Positions 7,208-14,818 of a DNA stretch of 14,818 nucleotides are shown here, in pieces. A model generated the notes under the pieces. It saw only the letters and a list, made by a program, of their open reading frames with translations, was not told the DNA's origin and searched no databases. The DNA is from DATACZ01 sp036258795. GTDB taxonomy: Bacteria > Actinomycetota > CADDZG01 > JAHWKV01. Position 1 is the stretch's first letter. Each line of letters starts with the position of its first letter. Both the position numbers and the translations under genes were made by a program. The DNA is taken from assembly GCA_036258795.1 (NCBI GenBank), contig DATACZ010000058.1, forward strand, positions 1 to 14,818, in the 5' to 3' direction.

Positions 7208-8406
7208 TGACGGAGCTGCTCCAGAATGGCAGGAGCCAAGCCATTGGCTAGCTGCCGGTGTCCCCTCGGATTCAAATGACCGTCGTTGAGGAATCGCAGC
7301 GGGGTCTGGTCCGCTCCAAGAATCTGCTCCTGACGAATAACCTGAACTCCCGCCCGGACGAGAGCTGCCACGTCCTGGCGCTCGAGGTCAGACACGGAGG
7401 CAATAACCATCAACTTCGCTCCATCCCCATGGACGAGTCTGGCAAGCTCGAGGACCAGGGCCGTCGTGAGTTCGTGAGGATAGTCCGTCTCTCGGCCGGT
7501 CACCGGGGGCGCAGCGGTTACGGTGACCGGAGGCGCGGGAGCGCTTGGTTGTGGAGGCGGAGCCGTCGGTTGCACGGGAGCTTCTCCTGCCTGGCCGGCA
7601 TTCCACAGTCTCTTGAGAAGCTGCGGGTTCTGGCGAACCCGCGTAGTCACGAAGCTGAAAAGAGCCGAACGGTCTGACAGGTAAGTCTGAACCGTGCAGA
7701 AAGCTCTGCTTGCCAGTCCGTCGACCCGCCTAACTTGCGATTGTTCGTTTAAGCGGTAGGAGGAGCAAAAGGGGTACTCCGGAACGGGGACTCCGACCGG
7801 ACGCAATGTTCCATCCGGTCGCATCGCGAATGCCGGCTTGCCAAAGGGACGGCGTGGCCGGTGAAGCGTCATGTTGTCATCTATGTCATTGGATACCTGG
7901 TCGTAAACCACCAGGTCGGGCCTTAGCCGGCGCAGGCGCTCCCGGTACAGAAGCAGAGCTTGATCGGTGCCATACCCGCGAATGCCCGCATTGATCGCCT
8001 GCACCGGAGCTCCGAGCTGAGGTTCCACAATCTCTCCTACCACCGAGGCGAAGGTCTGACCTTCTGCGACCTCGAAGCCTGCTGTCTCCGAGTCACCCAG
8101 GAAGATGATGCGCCGGCCACCCGGCGGAAGTTCCTGCAACTCGGGCCCCCGCAGTCCAAGCGAATTTATCCTGATCTGCTGCCGAAACTGGATGGGAAAG
8201 GGACGAGGTCCTACGTAGCGGTCATGCGCGCCCGGGGTCAATGACCAGCCCAACTGCGGGTCCTTGCGCCAGAAGATCTCTGGCTTGGAGTACACCTCGT
8301 ACAAGGGGCGATAGCCGACCAGGCGAAACACCACCTCCAGCAAGAGACAGCCGATCAACAGGGACGAGAAAAGAAGGAGAAGCTTCTTTGCCCAGGCGTT
8401 GCGCAT
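7204..8406 (-). CDS. Membrane-anchored SGNH/GDSL-type hydrolase or acyltransferase
   Basis: 400 residues. An N-terminal signal anchor (KKLLLLFSSLLIGCLLLEVVF, about 7-27) follows a short basic start, so the catalytic part should face outside. SGNH blocks are visible: GDSETAGF with the nucleophile S106; NAGIRGYGTDQ (139-149) for the glycine block; SND (172-174) for the asparagine block; and DGHLNPRGH (from 375) for the terminal acid and histidine. Between blocks III and V lies a proline/alanine-rich stretch (about 276-304), probably a flexible linker or insertion. The ATG follows the PoxB-like stop (TAG) by four bases, and its end overlaps the carbamoyltransferase GTG. Shine-Dalgarno is weak, consistent with coupling. 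Likely substrate is an ester on a surface glycan or lipid, by analogy only. Confidence 0.83.
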   Translation of the reverse strand: MRNAWAKKLLLLFSSLLIGCLLLEVVFRLVGYRPLYEVYSKPEIFWRKDPQLGWSLTPGAHDRYVGPRPFPIQFRQQIRINSLGLRGPELQELPPGGRRIIFLGDSETAGFEVAEGQTFASVVGEIVEPQLGAPVQAINAGIRGYGTDQALLLYRERLRRLRPDLVVYDQVSNDIDDNMTLHRPRRPFGKPAFAMRPDGTLRPVGVPVPEYPFCSSYRLNEQSQVRRVDGLASRAFCTVQTYLSDRSALFSFVTTRVRQNPQLLKRLWNAGQAGEAPVQPTAPPPQPSAPAPPVTVTAAPPVTGRETDYPHELTTALVLELARLVHGDGAKLMVIASVSDLERQDVAALVRAGVQVIRQEQILGADQTPLRFLNDGHLNPRGHRQLANGLAPAILEQLRQ

Positions 8407-8410
8407 AAGC

Positions 8411-10171
8411 CTAGTCGCGCAGCTGGTCGAGCTTGTCTTTAAAAAGCGTTGAGGCTATGGTCGCCCGGCGCGGCTCGCCCCTTAGGAAGGCCTCCGCGAA
8501 TCCCTTGGCCTGCTGGTAATGGATCTTGGGAGGCATGGGGGGCTCGTCGGGGTTGACCAGGACGTCGACCAGAGCTGGACCCGAGTGGTCCAGCGCCTCT
8601 TGAACCGCAGCCTCTACCTCGCCGGGATCATCCACATGAATCCCCCTGCCGCCACAGGCGGACGCCCAGGCGGCGAAGTCGCCCCTCCTCTCCCAGCGGA
8701 CCCCATGCTCCGGGTAGCCAAGCACCATCTGCTCCCACAGGATCTGGCCGAGGACCCCGTTGTTCAAAACGAACACCTTGATGGGAAGGTCATAGCGGAC
8801 CGCCGTCAGGAACTCGGCCATCAGCATGGCGAACCCTCCATCCCCGATGAAGGCGAGACACTGCCTGCCCGGATGGGCAAGCTGAGCGGCGATGGAGTAG
8901 GGCAACCCACAGGCCATCGAGGCCAGGTTGGAAGAGAGCATGAACTTACGATCTCCCCTAATGTCGAAGTGGCGCGCGGCCCAGGTAGCGGCGGTCCCCG
9001 AGTCGGTCGACAGGATGGCATCGTCACCGGCGAGCCGGTCGATTACCCGCATAAGGTATTGCGGCTGAATGGGATGGCGGTTTGAGCTCTCCAGATCGGC
9101 CAGGGTCTCCCGCCATCGCTCCATCCCCTTCTGGGCCTTCTCCAGGAAGCGGCCGTTGGTTTTTCGCTCCAACAAAGGCAGCAGCGCCTCTAGCGTCTGC
9201 TTGGCATCACCCACGAGCGGCATCTCGACCGGGAGCCGGTTTCCCACCCTCGTAGGCTCGAGGTCTACCTGCACGACCCGGGCATCCGCCGGCAGGTAGC
9301 TGGTGTAGGGAAAGTTCGTTCCGACCATGAGCAGGGTGTCGGCCTCCTCCATCGCCTCTTCCGAGGGGCGAGTGCCCAGAAGCCCCAGCCCTCCCGTGAC
9401 GTTGGGGTGATCGTCTGGCACGGAATCCTTACCAGGCAGCGTCTTGACCACCGGAGCCGCCAGAAGCTCCGCGACCTCCAGCACCTGTTTGCTTGCCTCC
9501 GCAGCTCCCACGCCCGCCAGCACAACGACCCGCTCGCCCGAATTCAATATCTGCGCCGCCTGCTCCAGGTCCTCCTTTACCGGCAGTACGTTGGGCGGGT
9601 TGTAGATGGGAGAGGTATCCGGGGCCCGGGCGACACCCATCCCACCCTCGTAGGGTTGAAGGTCAGGGTCAGCCTCCTGGATGTCAACCGGCATGGTGAT
9701 GTGGGAGACAGAACGGCGGGAAAGGGCGCTGCGCACCGCCAGGTCGACCAGAGTTGGGATCGACACCGGAACGTAAACCATGGCGTTGTACTCGGCCAGA
9801 TCCATAAAGAGTCGCTCCAGGTGCACCTCCTGCTGGAAGCCGGTCCCCAGCTGTGAGGTGGCCTGCATCCCGGTGAGGGCAAGGACGGGGGCGTGGTCGA
9901 GCTTAGCGTCGTACAGGCCGTTGATAAGGTGGAGCCCGCCGGGCCCAGAGGTGGCCAGACAGACCCCGAGACGCCCGGTCGACTTGGCGTAGCCGGTAGC
10001 CATGAAGGCGGCGGCCTCCTCATGGTGCACCAGCACGAATCGGACCCGGTCCTTGTGCCGGCGCAGCCCCTCCATGATCCCGTTGATTCCGTCGCCGGGG
10101 AGCCCGAAAACGGTATCGACGCCCCAATCGATCAGTCGCTCGACTAATAGCTCCGAGGCGATCTTTCGCAC
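8411..10171 (-). CDS. poxB: Thiamine-diphosphate enzyme, PoxB-like (pyruvate:quinone oxidoreductase type)
   Basis: 586 residues, compared with 572 for E. coli PoxB, which decarboxylates pyruvate to acetate and passes electrons to quinone. Domains in order are pyrimidine-binding (1 to about 180), a central FAD/nucleotide-type domain, and pyrophosphate-binding (about 370-550). The catalytic glutamate is E51 in HHEEAAAF, aligning by eye with E50 of PoxB. PGGLHLINGLYDAKLDHAPV and GFQQEVHLERLF resemble PoxB closely. The cofactor motif runs from GDGG (443-446) to NN (470-471). The C-terminal PPKIHYQQAKGFAEAFLRG also matches PoxB, but the last residues do not clearly match its lipid-binding peptide. 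The start is GTG at 10171, five bases after AAGGGGG. First gene of the minus-strand run. Acetolactate synthase or another pyruvate decarboxylase activity remains possible. Confidence 0.85.
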   Translation of the reverse strand: MRKIASELLVERLIDWGVDTVFGLPGDGINGIMEGLRRHKDRVRFVLVHHEEAAAFMATGYAKSTGRLGVCLATSGPGGLHLINGLYDAKLDHAPVLALTGMQATSQLGTGFQQEVHLERLFMDLAEYNAMVYVPVSIPTLVDLAVRSALSRRSVSHITMPVDIQEADPDLQPYEGGMGVARAPDTSPIYNPPNVLPVKEDLEQAAQILNSGERVVVLAGVGAAEASKQVLEVAELLAAPVVKTLPGKDSVPDDHPNVTGGLGLLGTRPSEEAMEEADTLLMVGTNFPYTSYLPADARVVQVDLEPTRVGNRLPVEMPLVGDAKQTLEALLPLLERKTNGRFLEKAQKGMERWRETLADLESSNRHPIQPQYLMRVIDRLAGDDAILSTDSGTAATWAARHFDIRGDRKFMLSSNLASMACGLPYSIAAQLAHPGRQCLAFIGDGGFAMLMAEFLTAVRYDLPIKVFVLNNGVLGQILWEQMVLGYPEHGVRWERRGDFAAWASACGGRGIHVDDPGEVEAAVQEALDHSGPALVDVLVNPDEPPMPPKIHYQQAKGFAEAFLRGEPRRATIASTLFKDKLDQLRD

Positions 10172-10305
10172 TTCATCCCCCTTGTAAGGCTTCTTTCCGG
10201 TTTCACCATAGGCGGGCTTCTCTCGGCCGTCTAATCAGGCCATCCGGCTGGAGGTACCTAGATTGAGGGTTACGAGGCGGTAAGGCCTCCCATGTACCGT
10301 CCCTT

Positions 10306-10334
10306 TTGACTTACTCGAACATATGTTCGATACT
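10306..10334 (+). promoter_or_regulatory. Predicted SOS promoter of imuA'-imuB
   Basis: TTGACT (10306-10311) and GATACT (10329-10334) are separated by exactly 17 bases, close to sigma-70/SigA consensus. Transcription should start near 10341, only about six bases ahead of the first ATG outside the operator (10347), so the message would be almost leaderless. The LexA box fills the spacer. Hexamers were assigned by eye. Confidence 0.7.
10315..10330. promoter_or_regulatory. LexA operator (SOS box), perfect 16-base palindrome
   Basis: TCGAACATATGTTCGA is fully symmetrical and fits the actinobacterial and Gram-positive LexA consensus (mycobacterial form TCGAAC-N4-GTTCGA). It lies inside the promoter spacer and touches the -10 hexamer, so bound LexA would block RNA polymerase. 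It also contains an ATG in frame with imuA', at 10323, which is therefore an unlikely start. Confidence 0.9.
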
Positions 10335-10346
10335 TCCTCTCCCCTC

Positions 10347-11078
10347 ATGGTTTTGGAAAGGCAGTCATCAAGGAACGGTCTGACTCAAATTGCGGGTGTA
10401 TCGCGGCCGGTCTCGTTGGCCCAAGAGCAGACTCTTCCGGTCCTGCCGGCCCTCGAGCCTGTACTTCCGGGAGGTAGCCTGCAGCGAGGATACAGCCTCG
10501 TTGTTGAAGGAAGCTCTGGAGCCAGCTCTCTGGCTCTAGCACTCACTGCCGGGCCATCGAAGGCCGGATCTTGGATAGCGGCAATTGGCGTCCCTGCCCT
10601 TGGGATGGCTTCGGCATCGGAGCTGGGGGTGGTCCTGGAGCACCTGGTTTTGATCTCGCCGCCTGCACCGAAGTTGTGGCCCACGGTAGCTGCTGCGCTG
10701 ATAGACGCTTTCGACCTGGTGCTCGTGGGCTGGCCGGACGTACCGCGCAGCATGGCCAGGCGCCTGGGACACCGGGTCAGGGACCGGCGAGCGGTGCTGA
10801 TTTCTGTGGTTGCAGGCACATCCCATGCCTGGAACGAGGCCGCCGATCTTAGTTTGAGGGTTACCGCCGCAAGGTGGCAGGGGATTGGGTGGGGCGACGG
10901 CCGGCTGCAGGCGCGTCATGTGGTGGTGGAGACGGGAGGCCGGAGATCGGCGATGCCCAGGAAGACGGCGCTCTGGCTCCCCGACCTGGGCGGCGGGGTG
11001 GCCGCAAGCGACATCCAACCCGCAGAACACCCCGTGCCTCAGCCGTTCCTCAGTGCCGGTGCCGGTTCGGCCGGGTGA
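10347..11078 (+). CDS. imuA': ImuA' family SOS mutagenesis protein (RecA-like fold)
   Basis: 243 residues from the ATG at 10347. In mycobacteria ImuA' works with ImuB and the DnaE2 polymerase in damage-induced mutagenesis. The central region reads like a RecA-type core, but the P-loop position is GSSGASSL (about residues 55-62), lacking the lysine of GxxGxGK(S/T), so ATP hydrolysis is doubtful. FDLVLVGWPD resembles a Walker B strand. The frame is open to an ATG at 10323, but that ATG is inside the LexA box. The ATG at 10347 has no Shine-Dalgarno and lies about six bases from the predicted transcription start, suggesting near-leaderless translation. The assignment rests mainly on the following imuB, the SOS promoter and this fold; sequence conservation in the family is low. 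Confidence 0.8.
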   Translation: MVLERQSSRNGLTQIAGVSRPVSLAQEQTLPVLPALEPVLPGGSLQRGYSLVVEGSSGASSLALALTAGPSKAGSWIAAIGVPALGMASASELGVVLEHLVLISPPAPKLWPTVAAALIDAFDLVLVGWPDVPRSMARRLGHRVRDRRAVLISVVAGTSHAWNEAADLSLRVTAARWQGIGWGDGRLQARHVVVETGGRRSAMPRKTALWLPDLGGGVAASDIQPAEHPVPQPFLSAGAGSAG

Positions 11079-11088
11079 CAAAACCGCG

Positions 11089-12645
11089 ATGGCGGTGCGG
11101 GTACTGGCGCTTGACTGTCCATACTGGCCGGTACTGGCCGCCGGCATCCGTCCCGAGGAGCCCGCAGCGGTGGTGGAGGCCAACCGGGTAACGGTCAGCT
11201 CACCTGGGGCCGAGCTTCTGGGAATCACCACCGGTCTGCGTCGCAGGGAGGCACAGTCGCGCTGCCCGGCACTTAAGATCCTTGGTCCCGATCACGCCCG
11301 TGAGGCTCGGGAGTTCGAGAAAGTCTTGACGGCGCTGGACAGCTTCACTCCGGCGATCGAGATCCTGCGGCCTGGACAGTGTCTATTCGCCACCGCCGGA
11401 TGCATCCGTTACTTCGAGGGTGAGGAGAAGCTGGCTCAGCTGGTGGCGGACGCAGTGTCGGCAAAGGTCGGACGGCATGGCTGTTTTGGGGTGGGAGTGG
11501 CCGACGGTCTGTTCGCCGCCTCTGTGGCCGCCCGGCGGAGCCTTGGAACCGGAGGGCCGGTGATCGCTTCCGCCGGCGAGGCCGGCACCTTCCTGGCCCC
11601 GCTGTCAGTCTTCACCCTCCACCGGCCGGAGCTGGCGGACCTGCTGGTGAGGCTCGGCATCAAGACACTGGGCCAGTTTGCGGCTCTGCCGTCCAAAGAT
11701 GTTAGCGCCCGGTTTGGCACCGACGGCCTGGCAGCGCATCGTCAGGCTTCGGGCATCGATGAGCATGTCTTTACTCCCCGGCCCAACCAACCCATCCTGG
11801 AGCTGGCCGAGGAGCTGGACCCGCCGGCGGAGCGATCCGACATCGCGGTGTTCGCCGGCAAGGGACTGGCCGAAGAGCTCGCCCTGCGCCTTGAAGCGGA
11901 GGGCCTTGCCTGCAACAAGGTCATCATCGAGGCGGTTACCGAGCACGGAGAAACACTCAGCAGGACCTGGCGGCTGGACGGTGGTTTCAGCACCGGAGCC
12001 ATCGCCCAGCGGGTGCGCTGGCAGCTGGAGGGCTGGCTGACCGGGACGGACTCCCCTACGGGTGGCCTGATCAAGCTCGCTTTAATCCCCGAGGAGGTTA
12101 CGGCGGACCGGGGGATCCAGCTGAGCTTCTGGGGTGGGCACACCGAGCCTGGCCGCCGGGCCGTCCGAGGTGTCTCCCGGCTGGAGGGGTTGCTTGGTCC
12201 TGAGAAAGTTTTGGTGCCTGAGCTCAAGGGGGGCCGGGGGCCCAGCGACCGGTTCCGGCTGGTGCCGGCCGGCGGTGTCGAGCTGCTGAACCGCTCCGCT
12301 AATGCGCCACTTCTACCCGGTGCGCCTTGGCCGGGAACCATTCCGGCCCCATCACCGGCACTGGTCTTTAATGAGCCGAGGGCCGTGGGTCTGCTCGATT
12401 CCTCGGGCAGGGCACTGGAGGTGGATGAGGATCGCCTGAGCGCCAAGCCGGCCGCCTTTTCATTCTCTGCCGCCAGGCGGCTGGAGGTAACCGGCTGGGC
12501 GGGGCCCTGGCCGGTGGACGAGAGGTGGTGGGACGCCTCGGCTCACCGCCGTCGAGTCAGGATGCAGATCGCCTGCGCCGACAGCTCCGCATACCTGGTT
12601 GCGTTCGAACAGGGCCGCTGGTGGCTCGAGGCGGCATACGACTAG
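11089..12645 (+). CDS. imuB: ImuB, Y-family DNA polymerase-like protein, probably inactive as a polymerase
   Basis: 518 residues. In mycobacteria ImuB links ImuA' and DnaE2 to the sliding clamp during translesion synthesis. The N-terminus MAVRVLALDCPYWPVLAA and the RRREAQSRCP segment match actinobacterial ImuB. One acidic residue (D9) survives at the first catalytic position, but the second motif, where active Y-family enzymes have SxDE, reads EILRPGQCLF, so polymerase activity is unlikely. A clamp-binding motif QLSFWG lies at 344-349, comparable to QLPLWG in M. tuberculosis ImuB. The C-terminus (RRVRMQIACADS and GRWWLEAAYD) is the family-type tail. The frame is open upstream, but ATG 11089 gives the family N-terminus and begins 10 bases after the imuA' stop, so the two are cotranscribed from the LexA-controlled promoter. 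Confidence 0.9.
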   Translation: MAVRVLALDCPYWPVLAAGIRPEEPAAVVEANRVTVSSPGAELLGITTGLRRREAQSRCPALKILGPDHAREAREFEKVLTALDSFTPAIEILRPGQCLFATAGCIRYFEGEEKLAQLVADAVSAKVGRHGCFGVGVADGLFAASVAARRSLGTGGPVIASAGEAGTFLAPLSVFTLHRPELADLLVRLGIKTLGQFAALPSKDVSARFGTDGLAAHRQASGIDEHVFTPRPNQPILELAEELDPPAERSDIAVFAGKGLAEELALRLEAEGLACNKVIIEAVTEHGETLSRTWRLDGGFSTGAIAQRVRWQLEGWLTGTDSPTGGLIKLALIPEEVTADRGIQLSFWGGHTEPGRRAVRGVSRLEGLLGPEKVLVPELKGGRGPSDRFRLVPAGGVELLNRSANAPLLPGAPWPGTIPAPSPALVFNEPRAVGLLDSSGRALEVDEDRLSAKPAAFSFSAARRLEVTGWAGPWPVDERWWDASAHRRRVRMQIACADSSAYLVAFEQGRWWLEAAYD

Positions 12646-12744
12646 CTGCGACCGTGGCGAAACAGGTAACCAAGACCGATCAGGAATCGAGAAGCGCCGG
12701 TCACCGAGCCACACTAAACTGACCGCCATGGTCCGGACTTCTCG
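12646..12744 (+). other. Intergenic region with a possible leaderless six-codon upstream reading frame
   Basis: TAAACT (12715-12720) fits an actinobacterial -10 (TAnnnT) but has no recognisable -35. An ATG at 12728, where a transcript from it would begin, opens a six-codon frame (MVRTSR). Its stop TGA (12746-12748) overlaps the ATG of the UvrA-like gene at 12745. Weak inverted repeats occur upstream (GTGGC with GCCAC, GACCG with CGGTC) with no U-tract, so no clear imuB terminator is seen. Confidence 0.3.

Positions 12745-14818
<2,074 letters not shown>

Noticed and set aside
4751..8406. A saxitoxin biosynthetic cluster
   Set aside because: Only the carbamoyltransferase, an SxtJ-like gene and a gene in the SxtK position are present; none of the polyketide synthase, amidinotransferase or oxygenase genes of that pathway is in the window.
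10274..10289. GAGGC/GCCTC inverted repeat in the divergent region as an operator or hairpin
   Set aside because: Only five paired bases in GC-rich DNA, not aligned with any promoter element; chance is likely.
10885..11088. Upstream extension of imuB overlapping imuA'
   Set aside because: The in-frame extension runs through imuA' coding sequence, and the conserved ImuB N-terminus starts at 11089.

Overview
The window reads as chromosomal DNA of a high-GC actinobacterium (Actinomycetota), probably an environmental or little-studied lineage. The evidence is the GC-rich coding sequence, frequent GTG starts, a perfect actinobacterial LexA box, an ImuA'/ImuB pair like the mycobacterial ones, and a small protein of the DUF4242 (SCO4226-like) family. 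Genus or order cannot be read from the sequence. No rRNA, tRNA, CRISPR array, insertion sequence or phage gene was seen.

Layout. (1) 1-1555, minus strand: an NAD salvage pair, nicotinamidase (pncA) followed by nicotinate phosphoribosyltransferase (pncB, cut by the left edge), joined by a 4-base overlap. (2) 1556-1836: a divergent intergenic region with several inverted repeats. (3) 1837-2088, plus strand: a small DUF4242 protein, convergent with what follows. (4) 2099-10171, minus strand: a very compact run of seven genes. In transcription order these are a PoxB-like thiamine-diphosphate enzyme, an SGNH/GDSL-type hydrolase with a membrane anchor, a NodU/TobZ/SxtI-type carbamoyltransferase, an SxtJ-like membrane protein, a DUF5989 membrane miniprotein, a molybdenum-binding large subunit of the xanthine/aerobic CO dehydrogenase family, and a small protein that may be a dimeric alpha-beta barrel. 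Junctions range from 4-base overlaps to 20-base gaps, which suggests one transcript. (5) 10306-12645, plus strand: a divergent SOS mutagenesis cassette, imuA' and imuB, behind a promoter with a 16-base LexA palindrome in its spacer. (6) 12745 to the right edge, plus strand: a short-form UvrA-like protein (DrrC/UvrA class without a UvrB-binding domain), cut inside its second ABC signature.

How the parts fit. PncA and PncB are consecutive steps from nicotinamide to nicotinate mononucleotide. The centre of the long operon (SGNH, carbamoyltransferase, SxtJ-like, DUF5989) looks like a module for carbamoylating or acyl-editing an unknown, possibly envelope-associated, molecule. The flanking PoxB-like and molybdenum enzymes have no obvious link to it, and this is the least explained part of the window. 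The right third concerns DNA damage: a LexA-controlled translesion accessory pair beside a UvrA-like ATPase. No DnaE2 polymerase is visible in the window.
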